From CAZWCE01 sp964632505 (GTDB taxonomy: Bacteria > Planctomycetota > Planctomycetia > Pirellulales > Thermoguttaceae): 32,369 nucleotides of DNA. This document shows, one piece after another, positions 25,657 through 32,369 of the stretch. Position 1 is the first letter of the stretch; every line of letters starts with the position of its first letter. Under the pieces are notes generated by a model. The model did no database searches. It saw only the letters and a program-made list of their open reading frames with translations, and was not told the DNA's origin. The translations under genes and the position numbers were made by a program. The DNA lies in the NCBI GenBank assembly GCA_964632505.1, contig CAZWCE010000031.1, positions 1 to 32,369 on the forward strand, written 5' to 3'.

Positions 25657-28101
25657 ATGACCAAGTCATTTAGGATTATTTGGGCCGCAACGTGGTTTTT
25701 TCTCTTTTTAGGGATCTTTGCAGGGCGTGGAGCTTCCAACGAACCATTCTATTCGAATGATTTTGAAGAGGTTCGCCCTTCATTTTCCGTCACGAAGGGG
25801 TTTCACGGTAACGCGATCCTTTTTCAGGGCGAAGGGGGTCAACAATACCTACCGATCGGCGATTTCGGGAAACGGAATCAATGCACCATTTCATTTTGGG
25901 TGAAGCCGGCTCCGATTGCATCGGGAGACCGTAAAAGCATTCAAGGCCTGGTTACTTCCGATGATTGGCAAAAGGGGGTCCTTCATTTCGCCATGGTCGA
26001 ACAACGGGCCGAGGCGATTCTGCATTTAGGGACGGAAACCGCACGCGCGCGGGTCGCCTCCGATCCGTTGGTGCCAGAGACGTGGCATCATCTGGCTCTA
26101 ACGATCGATGCCGAGAAAGGGAATCTGGCCATTTATCATAACGGGATGCTTTGCAATCGTTCTTCGTTCAAGGGGCTTGATGGAATTCTGCTCGACAAGC
26201 AGTTGATTGGAGCCGAACAGCCACAAGAATTCGGCCGATTCTTTCGGGGGGCGATCGACGAGGTGCGCATGTATGATGAAATACTCTCGGAAAAAGAGAT
26301 CCGCGATTTTTGTCCCAACCTTCTTCCGAGTAAAACAAAAGACTGGCGTTATGTGAAGAATGGGAAACTGCTTCCGGATGAAAATTATTGCGACCAGCCG
26401 TACGTCGTGACGATGCCTGACGGTCGCTGGGTCTGCATCATGACAACCGGTCCGGGACATGAAGGGGCCGCCGGTCAGCATATCGTTGCCTGCTGGAGCG
26501 AAGACCATGGAGAGACCTGGTCCGATCTGATCGATGTGGAGCCTTCCGGAGAACGGGTGTCCGCCTATGCGGTTCCGGTCGTGACGGATTTCGGCCGTAT
26601 TTATGCCTTCTACAATTTCAATACCCACAATGTTCGAGAGATCCCCGGGAAGAAGCTCAATCGTTCCGATGTCCTCGGCGACATGTGCTATCGTTACAGC
26701 GACGATGGCGGCGAAACGTGGTCGCAAGATCGCTATACCTTGCCGATGCGAAGAACCAAGTGCGATTTTGAAAACGAATGGGGCGGGGAGCATATCCATT
26801 TCTGGACCATTTGCAAACCCCAGTCTTATGGGGACGAAGTCTTCTTTACCTTCACGAAATTGCAGAAGTATTTGCTCATCAACGGCGAAGGTTGGATGTT
26901 TCACAGCAACAATCTGATGCGGACTCGAGATGTCTCCGAGTTGCACTGGGAAATGCTTCCCGACGGCGACGGCATCGGGATCCGACATCCCGACTATGGA
27001 AGTGTGCAGGAGGAGCACAATATCGTCATTTTGGACGACGGTACCATTTATTGCGTCTACCGGACGATGAAAGGTTTCGCCTGTATTTCCACCAGTCATG
27101 ATGGAGGACACACTTTCAGCAAGCCTGTGAAGCTCCGTTACCATCCGGACGGTAGGATCGTCAAAACGCCGAGAGCATGTCCGCAGATTTGGAAATGTGA
27201 AAATGGCAAATATTTGCTCTGGATCAAAAATCATTCCAACCGCCATTATAAGACACGCAACCCTGTCTGGCTGATCGGTGGTCACGAAAAGAATGGGACG
27301 ATCCATTGGTCGGAGCCGGAAATTCTTCTTTACGAGGACAACCCGACCCATGGGATGAGCTACCCCGACTTGATCGAGGAAAATGGACGATACTGGTTTG
27401 TGGAAACCCAAAAATACTTCGCTCGAGTTCATGAAGTCCCGGCTTCTTTTTTGCAGGATCTCTGGACCCAGTCGGAGCAAAGCACCCTCACACGAGAAGG
27501 GATGGTCGCCGAGGTCGATCAGGAAACGATTCGTCGCGGGAAGGTGGAAACGGGCGATTTGTCTTTTCAAAAAACCGCCGATGCAGGATTCACGCTCGAC
27601 TTCATCTTGGACTCTTCCAAGCTGATTGCGGGGGAACTGTTTTTCGATGCCCGGAATGAAGAGGGGAACGGCTGGTGGATCGACGTGGCGCAGGACAAAA
27701 CGCTCCAATTGACTTTGAAAAATGACCATGGATCGATGACCTGGGATACCGATCCCGGTCTTCTATCGGATGGCGAATCGCATCATGTCACGGCGATCGT
27801 CGATGCGAACCCAAAGGTCATGTTATTTGTCGTGGATGGAAAGGTATGTGACGGCGGTGAGCACCGATACTTCGGCTGGCGTTCAGCCGCGGGTCTGCCG
27901 ACGATCAATGAAGCGGTCGTAGGCCGCAATGCTATAGACGGAGACTGGGATTTCCGACTTCCGATGATGCCGAGCCCGTCGAGCGATTGCCATTCCATTC
28001 GCCTGGGCGCCGGTGCTCGAGAAGCGGTTCGGTCCCTTCGAGTTTACCGCCGTTATTTGTGGGTAACCGAAGCGATTTCGAATTATCGTTCGTTGCCATA
28101 A
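25657..28101 (+). CDS. Secreted LamG plus BNR-repeat sialidase-superfamily protein (second paralogue)
   Basis: An 814-residue secreted protein, clearly paralogous to the one encoded at 20039-22390 (for example YGSVQEEHNIVILDDGTIYC is almost the same in both). A signal peptide covers about residues 1-26. A LamG-like domain spans about 45-215 (TISFWVKPAP, FFRGAIDEVRMYDEILSEKE). The propeller has Asp boxes at 281-288 (SEDHGETW), 348-355 (SDDGGETW) and 480-487 (SHDGGHTF). A C-terminal LamG-like part follows from about 640. The classic FRIP motif is absent; YCDQPYVV stands there. GGAG seven bases before the ATG is a good ribosome binding site. It is probably extracellular or periplasmic and acts on, or binds, a glycan; true sialidase activity is not supported by the motif check. 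A long antisense frame overlaps it but has no family signature. Confidence 0.86.
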   Translation: MTKSFRIIWAATWFFLFLGIFAGRGASNEPFYSNDFEEVRPSFSVTKGFHGNAILFQGEGGQQYLPIGDFGKRNQCTISFWVKPAPIASGDRKSIQGLVTSDDWQKGVLHFAMVEQRAEAILHLGTETARARVASDPLVPETWHHLALTIDAEKGNLAIYHNGMLCNRSSFKGLDGILLDKQLIGAEQPQEFGRFFRGAIDEVRMYDEILSEKEIRDFCPNLLPSKTKDWRYVKNGKLLPDENYCDQPYVVTMPDGRWVCIMTTGPGHEGAAGQHIVACWSEDHGETWSDLIDVEPSGERVSAYAVPVVTDFGRIYAFYNFNTHNVREIPGKKLNRSDVLGDMCYRYSDDGGETWSQDRYTLPMRRTKCDFENEWGGEHIHFWTICKPQSYGDEVFFTFTKLQKYLLINGEGWMFHSNNLMRTRDVSELHWEMLPDGDGIGIRHPDYGSVQEEHNIVILDDGTIYCVYRTMKGFACISTSHDGGHTFSKPVKLRYHPDGRIVKTPRACPQIWKCENGKYLLWIKNHSNRHYKTRNPVWLIGGHEKNGTIHWSEPEILLYEDNPTHGMSYPDLIEENGRYWFVETQKYFARVHEVPASFLQDLWTQSEQSTLTREGMVAEVDQETIRRGKVETGDLSFQKTADAGFTLDFILDSSKLIAGELFFDARNEEGNGWWIDVAQDKTLQLTLKNDHGSMTWDTDPGLLSDGESHHVTAIVDANPKVMLFVVDGKVCDGGEHRYFGWRSAAGLPTINEAVVGRNAIDGDWDFRLPMMPSPSSDCHSIRLGAGAREAVRSLRVYRRYLWVTEAISNYRSLP

Positions 28102-28242
28102 AACCAGAAGACCGTCGGCTCCCAATAAGCATGATGTCGGCTGGGATAAAGCCCTCCTGCCGCGCCGAGGCGTCGACATCATCCCCTGGAAGGCGGAGCA
28201 ATGAAGTGTCCTTCCATTCATCAACAGAAACAACAGTAAGAT

Positions 28243-28989
28243 TTATTCGAGCATCGCTCGGCATCCGTGAAGAATGAATTCGGTATCAAGACCACATGCG
28301 ATCAGACGAAAGCCTTGTTCCACCCGCTGACGAACTTGAGGACGATCGATGGGAACCACATGAATTCCCGGGGCGACCTGATTCCGTTGACAAGCCTTCA
28401 GGATCTGGTCCTGGGCGGCAAGAACGTCGGGATGATCGAGTTGGCCGGCCAATCCCATGGATGCCGAAAGATCATAAGGACCGATGAAAACGGCATCGAT
28501 GCCCGGCGTCCCCAGGATGCTGTCGAGTTGCGGGAGCGCTGAGGCGTGTTCAATCATGATAATGACAAGGACTTCGTGGTTGTGTTGTTGAAAATGGGAT
28601 TCGAATTTTCGACCGAAATCGGTGCTGCGGGAAAGCGAAACACCACGATTCCCTTCCGGCGGATATTTCGTCATCGCCACGACCGCTTCGGCTTCTTTTC
28701 CATTTTGCACATTCGGAAAGATAAGCCCCTGGACTCCCGCATCAAGGGCGCGTTTGGCGAGGTCCGGATGGTGGGAAGGTAAACGAAGCAAAAGATCGAC
28801 GTTGGAGCCTTTCGAGGCTAGTATGCATTCGTGCATGGTACGAATGTCGATGGAAGTGTGTTCCATGTCGAGACAGACCCAATCAAGACGTTCGCCTGCA
28901 TACAGCTCGACGATCGTCGGATGCGCGATCATGACCCAGCCTCCGTAGGCAGGGCGATTTTCCTGAAGGATTTTTTTTGTTTTTCCCAT
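28243..28989 (-). CDS. HpcH/HpaI-family class II 2-oxoacid aldolase
   Basis: A 248-residue aldolase, the standard length for the HpaI, RhmA (YfaU) and GarL group. The catalytic set is visible: H44 in LDMEHTSID, R69 in LLLRLPS, and metal ligands E147 in IMIEHASAL and D173 in FIGPYDLSASMG. GVQGLIFPNVQNGKEAEAVV and YPPEGNRGVS are further landmarks. It cleaves a 2-keto-3-deoxy acid to pyruvate (or tartronate semialdehyde) and an aldehyde; 2-keto-3-deoxy-L-rhamnonate and 2-keto-3-deoxyglucarate are the known substrates of relatives. Start at 28989 is preferred to 29067 because AGAGGA lies directly upstream and homologues begin there. It is divergent from a GntR regulator gene, which is a likely controller. 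The rhamnose module elsewhere in the window makes the rhamnonate substrate attractive, but this is inference. Confidence 0.9.
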   Translation of the reverse strand: MGKTKKILQENRPAYGGWVMIAHPTIVELYAGERLDWVCLDMEHTSIDIRTMHECILASKGSNVDLLLRLPSHHPDLAKRALDAGVQGLIFPNVQNGKEAEAVVAMTKYPPEGNRGVSLSRSTDFGRKFESHFQQHNHEVLVIIMIEHASALPQLDSILGTPGIDAVFIGPYDLSASMGLAGQLDHPDVLAAQDQILKACQRNQVAPGIHVVPIDRPQVRQRVEQGFRLIACGLDTEFILHGCRAMLE

Positions 28990-29526
28990 AATCCTCTTTC
29001 TTGACAATTCATAGGGACGGGGATCGACGATGAGGGAGCCCCCAAACCAAAAACTAGGCAGAAACACGCAGTCGGTATATGGTGGACGACCTTTCGGATT
29101 TGGAAACCGAAATACGAAATAGCCGATGAGGTCGATAGGGAATTTACGGAATCTTATAATCTATCGGATGAATCTGCCGGAGAAAAGGGTGGGGAAGAAA
29201 GATATCGCACATTTTTTTAGTCCTCTTAAATAACACTGAAGCTTCTCGCATACTAAAGACTCCATGTGATCAATGCTATTATGGGACGCCGAGTTGAAAA
29301 TGTGGAGCGGAAAAGTTATAACAAAAGATTGATGAGTGAGGAGCAATTTCCGTAATTTTTGTTGAAAATACAACCATCAATAGGTTCTTCAGCTCCGTAA
29401 AGGTAGTGGCTCCGAAGTTTTTGCATCGCCATCCGGAGGGCAGGACCTCCCGATAATCGCTCCTCGGTTCACTGCGTATACGGCAGTCAATAGGATACTT
29501 TCCTTCATTTCGTAAAGGAAAATGCA
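28990..29526. other. Divergent control region of aldolase and GntR regulator
   Basis: About 540 bases without a gene. A TATAAT at 29155-29160 with a weak TCGATA 17 bases upstream could serve the GntR gene with a long leader. An imperfect dyad TTTCGG...CCGAAA lies near 29092-29112, and CGTATACG, an eight-base palindrome, near 29476-29483 just upstream of the GntR start; either could be a binding site for the regulator. Confidence 0.4.
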
Positions 29527-30264
29527 ATGATGCTCGATTTTTTCGAAGTTCCAGATAAGGATCCCGAAAACTCAGAGTCGCTCACGCAGCATGCTTACCA
29601 TGTATTGCGTTATGAAATACTAAACGGCACGCTTCGCCCTGGATATCGTCTGGTTCGTCGCAAGGAGGCGGAACGGCTCGGTTTGAGTCCCATGCCCGTT
29701 TCGCAAGCATTCCACAAGCTGGAATTAGATGGGCTGGTAGAAGACAAACCGATGGTGGGCTGTCGCGTCAAACCGTTTACGTATGAGAGTATCCAGAATT
29801 CCCGTCAACTGCGCGAAGCGCTGGAATGTCACGTCGCCCGACTCTGCGCCGTGAACATCGGTTCGGGTATCATCAAGCAACTTCGCGAGATTGCCCAAAA
29901 GGTCGATCTTTTCACCCAAGACGCGGTCGATGACTGCGGGGGAGAAGAGGAACTACGAGAAAAAGGGCTCATGTGGCATGTCCATTTTCATCAATTTTTA
30001 GCCGCCAATTGTGGTTCTCCCATCATGGAAGAGGAATTACGCCGGGTCTGGTTCCATAAACTATCACAGTTGAACTGGATCAATTCCTCGCAGTGTCTTC
30101 CCACACCGTCCGATTGGCACCAGAACCTGGTCGACGCCATCGCCATGGGAGATCCAGACTTCGCGGAAAAGAAAATGCGTGAGCATGTCAGCTTCGGAAG
30201 GGAAACGATCGACAAGGCCTTTGAAATCTACTCCCAGAATCTCCATGAGAGACAAGTCGTGTAA
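29527..30264 (+). CDS. GntR-family regulator with FCD domain
   Basis: A 245-residue regulator. Residues about 18-85 are the GntR winged helix: HAYHVLRYEILNGTLRPGYRL, RRKEAERLGLSPMPVSQAFHKLELDGLVE and a closing wing VGCRVKPF. Residues about 90-230 are the helical FCD ligand domain, with histidines in HVHFHQFLAANCGSP and the ending AIAMGDPDFAEKKMREH that usually help bind a metal and a carboxylate ligand. FCD regulators commonly respond to sugar acids and repress their breakdown genes. AAAGGA lies seven bases before the ATG. It is divergent from an HpaI aldolase and upstream of a UROD-like gene. The TRAP transporter, dehydrogenase and aldolase all handle acids, which fits this ligand type (inference). 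Confidence 0.92.
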   Translation: MMLDFFEVPDKDPENSESLTQHAYHVLRYEILNGTLRPGYRLVRRKEAERLGLSPMPVSQAFHKLELDGLVEDKPMVGCRVKPFTYESIQNSRQLREALECHVARLCAVNIGSGIIKQLREIAQKVDLFTQDAVDDCGGEEELREKGLMWHVHFHQFLAANCGSPIMEEELRRVWFHKLSQLNWINSSQCLPTPSDWHQNLVDAIAMGDPDFAEKKMREHVSFGRETIDKAFEIYSQNLHERQVV

Positions 30265-30443
30265 AGAAAGACGAGAAACGATTGATCCATGCAAGGATGC
30301 GGTTGTGATTTATGTTTTCCGCATCGCTTCACTGAATCAGGTTCTCTGATCTCCCTCCCGCCTTTTTTATCGATACTCTTCCCTTTCAGTAGTCGCGGGA
30401 TGGGCTTGTCGAAATCGCACCTATCTTTCAGAAAGGACAATCT

Positions 30444-31502
30444 GTGCCCTCGATCCCTTATCTTTCCATTGATTATCTCTGCTCACGCGAGTCGGACCAC
30501 CATATCCGTCAATATCTGGGAGTGGAAACCGAAGAAGCATTGCTCGATGAACTTGGGGTGGACTATTATTATCTTTCGGGACGTGATATCAGTCAGAACG
30601 AAACCTGCTCACCCTATTATCGTGGACCGGCCTTGGAAAAAACGGCGCTGGTACGTAAATGTCCCCTCGGCATCCAATGGCAGCGACGCCCTTCCGGATG
30701 CGGAAAATTCGATGTCGAAGAGGCGATCGGTAGTCCATTCGACTCGGAAACGACGGTACAGGATATTTTGGATTATCGATGGCCGGTTGCTGAAGACTTC
30801 GACTTTTCCGGAATGCGCGAGGAAGCCGAACATTATAGAAATCGTTTGCGCATCGGAGGATTATGGTCCGGAATTTTCGGTGACAGTTACCGCATGATCG
30901 GTTTCAGTCAATTCCTGATGGACATGATGGTCCGTCCCGATGTAATCCATGCCCTCGTGGATCGCATGACCGAGATGTATCTCGAATTGAACGAACATCT
31001 GTTTACGCAATTGGAGGGAGAACTCGATATCTGGTTTTTCGGCAACGATTTCGGGACCCAGCAAGGACTTTTGTTCGGACCGGAATTATGGGATCTTTTT
31101 TTTGCAGAAAATGTCGCCCGATTGACCGACCTGGCACATCGATTCGGCATGAAAGTGATGATGCATTCTTGTGGCAGTATCCGACCGTTGCTCGATCGTC
31201 TGATTGAGGCAGGAGTAGACATCCTGGACCCGGTGCAATCCACGGCGGTCGATATGGAGATTCCGTCGCTCTCGGAACAGTTCTCAGGGAGAATCGTTTT
31301 TCATGGAGGAATCGATACCCAGCACACGCTTCGTACCGCGTCCCCGGAGGAAGCAGCGCAACACGCCGAATCGGTGATCACGGCGTTTCACGACAAAGGG
31401 TGCAAATACATTTTGGCTCCAACCCAAATCTATCAGACGGATCTTCCAGTCGAGAATATCGTGGCGGTGTATGAAGTCGCTAAAAAGTTTAAGAACCGCT
31501 GA
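30444..31502 (+). CDS. UROD-superfamily protein (third of three) with HxC motif
   Basis: A 352-residue protein of the uroporphyrinogen decarboxylase superfamily, closest of the three to the methyltransferase-like branch. H241 and C243 in MMHSCGSIRPLLDRLIEAGV form the HxC pair that binds zinc in MtaA/MtbA-type relatives, and C320 in KGCKYILAPT may be the third ligand. Other landmarks are LGVDYYYLSGRD, GIFGDSYRMIGFSQFLMDMM, WFFGNDFGTQQGLLFGPELW, FHGGIDTQHTL and QTDLPVENIVAVYEVAKKF. The start is GTG, with AAAGGA eight bases upstream. It follows the GntR gene by 179 bases on the same strand. It may transfer a methyl group to or from an unknown acceptor, but no corrinoid protein is visible in the window. 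Confidence 0.82.
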   Translation: MPSIPYLSIDYLCSRESDHHIRQYLGVETEEALLDELGVDYYYLSGRDISQNETCSPYYRGPALEKTALVRKCPLGIQWQRRPSGCGKFDVEEAIGSPFDSETTVQDILDYRWPVAEDFDFSGMREEAEHYRNRLRIGGLWSGIFGDSYRMIGFSQFLMDMMVRPDVIHALVDRMTEMYLELNEHLFTQLEGELDIWFFGNDFGTQQGLLFGPELWDLFFAENVARLTDLAHRFGMKVMMHSCGSIRPLLDRLIEAGVDILDPVQSTAVDMEIPSLSEQFSGRIVFHGGIDTQHTLRTASPEEAAQHAESVITAFHDKGCKYILAPTQIYQTDLPVENIVAVYEVAKKFKNR

Positions 31503-31588
31503 CACAATCCATCTCGAACCTCTTGCATTTTGGCATGGAATGTGTGCAGTGATCCTTCAAACCGACTTTTTTGCAAGGAGGATTTCTC

Positions 31589-32014
31589 ATGGGCAGTGCA
31601 TGTTTGCCGGAAGCGTTCTATGAATTGATCCAACCGTTCTTGCCGCCCGAGGAAGAGGTCGGTCCATTGGGTGGCCGCCCCAGAATCAAACATCGAGTAG
31701 CCGAGTCATCTGATGGGCCTTGATTTCGGGCTGTCGTTGACAGGACGTTCCCGCCGATCGAGGCGACGCCTGCGAGTCGCAGCGAGTCGCATCCCGATGT
31801 GATTCGCCAGTGGGAGTTGCCGGCGATTGCGAAAAGATATACGGAACATGGCAGTAGGCTTGGGAAGATGCGTTGGATCGTGGAGCAAACGATCGGCTGA
31901 TTCAAGGAACTGAGGCGAATTCGCGTTCGCTGTGACCGGTCGTTTATCATCCAAAGTGGTTGGAATGCGCTCGCATCGTCAGTTTTGTCAGAGGTTCTAT
32001 GGAGGATCGAATCA
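31589..32014 (+). pseudogene. Broken IS5-type transposase remnant
   Basis: The frame beginning at ATG 31589, with a strong AAGGAGG site, gives an IS5/DUF4096-like N-terminus (FYELIQPFLPPEEE and GGRPRIKHRVAES) but stops at 31721-31723 after 44 codons. Later, HGSRLGKMRWIVEQTIG, a TGA at 31898-31900 where tryptophan is expected, then FKELRRIRVRCDRSFI resembles the transposase C-terminus (RWVVERTIAWL.RFRRL.VRYERR). The catalytic middle is missing. The remnant is therefore deleted internally and carries stop codons. No terminal inverted repeats were identified. Confidence 0.75.
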
Positions 32015-32369
32015 ATGACACCACGCTTGTTCTATCGGGGTAGTCTGCTACCTGAGTGCTGGACAACAACCCTCAAGGTCGAATGTGGCCGATTATATGG
32101 CACGCACGACTCCCATGATGACGAGATCTTGCCAGGCGACATTATCGAAGTTAAGGAGTACGGCTTTAATAATCCCTTTATGCTCGTGGTTACGAAAGAA
32201 GGGCCATACCACGTGGGAGCCATGACAAAGCATTATGATGAGGTCGTCTGTATTCTCAAAACATATGTAGGTATTGGTTTTTGCAACCGTTTCGTTCATC
32301 GCTGGAACATCTTGTGTAACCGTTCACGGGGTGGTGGGATGTTTTTGAAGAAATGGTCTGGACTTCGTC
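32015..32369 (+). CDS. Partial hypothetical protein, runs off the window end
   Basis: An open frame of 118 codons beginning at ATG 32015 and still open at the window edge. GGAGG at 32001-32005 lies nine bases upstream. The product reads like a real soluble protein (LPGDIIEVKEYGFNNPFMLVVTKEGPYHV and YDEVVCILKTYVGIGF) but matches no family I know. It is in the same frame as the transposase remnant, so it could be an extension of decayed insertion-element sequence rather than an independent gene. Confidence 0.42.
   Translation, partial: MTPRLFYRGSLLPECWTTTLKVECGRLYGTHDSHDDEILPGDIIEVKEYGFNNPFMLVVTKEGPYHVGAMTKHYDEVVCILKTYVGIGFCNRFVHRWNILCNRSRGGGMFLKKWSGLR

Noticed and set aside
26098..27729. Minus-strand open frame of 543 codons inside the second sialidase-like gene
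   Set aside because: It lies entirely opposite a well-supported gene, has no family motif, signal peptide or ribosome binding site, and is best explained by codon bias of the sense strand.
20039..28101. A sialic-acid utilisation locus (sialidase plus TRAP as SiaPQM)
   Set aside because: No NanA, NanE, NanK or NagB is present, and the propeller proteins lack FRIP, so the name would overstate the evidence.

Overview
The window looks like a planctomycete (Planctomycetota) chromosome, probably an accessory, sugar-scavenging part of it. Evidence: a DUF1559 prepilin-like protein with the H-X9-DG ending, a small transthyretin-fold-type lipoprotein beside it, two large secreted LamG plus BNR-repeat 'sialidase' proteins, and three proteins of the uroporphyrinogen-decarboxylase (UROD) superfamily sitting among sugar genes. 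No rRNA, tRNA or CRISPR array was seen.

Layout. (A) 180-5345, minus strand: a three-gene unit encoding a DUF559-type PD-(D/E)XK nuclease with a large unassigned N-terminus, a small winged-helix-like protein, and a 1093-residue protein joining an AAA-type NTPase to a HerA-like (DUF87) translocase domain. It has the look of an anti-invader or DNA-processing system and is the best candidate for something undescribed. (B) 6105-13459, plus strand: AraC/XylR-type regulator, secreted GH106 alpha-L-rhamnosidase, RhaT rhamnose permease and an L-arabinose/L-fucose-isomerase-family enzyme; together a small L-rhamnose release and uptake module. (C) 13604-22390: a UROD-like gene diverging from TRAP transporter genes dctQM, which converge on a minus-strand operon of sialidase-like protein, UROD-like protein, TRAP binding lipoprotein (dctP) and a D-2-hydroxyacid dehydrogenase. 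(D) 22867-25135, minus strand: lipoprotein and DUF1559 protein. (E) 25657-31502: a second sialidase-like paralogue, an HpcH/HpaI class II aldolase, a GntR/FCD regulator and a third UROD-like protein. (F) 31589-32369: a broken IS5-type transposase remnant followed by an open frame running off the window.

How it fits together (inference): secreted glycan-active proteins release a saccharide whose acidic product is taken up by the TRAP transporter, then handled by the hydroxyacid dehydrogenase and the HpaI aldolase, with UROD-like proteins in an unknown step. GntR/FCD and AraC proteins are the two visible regulators. Several clear inverted repeats lie in the promoter regions and look like operators: a near-perfect 26-base palindrome between the UROD-like gene and dctQ, a long dyad upstream of the first sialidase-like gene, and a motif shared by the divergent DUF1559 and second sialidase-like promoters.

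All calls are from reading the sequence and family knowledge; no database search was run. Positions 1-179 hold no gene I can support.
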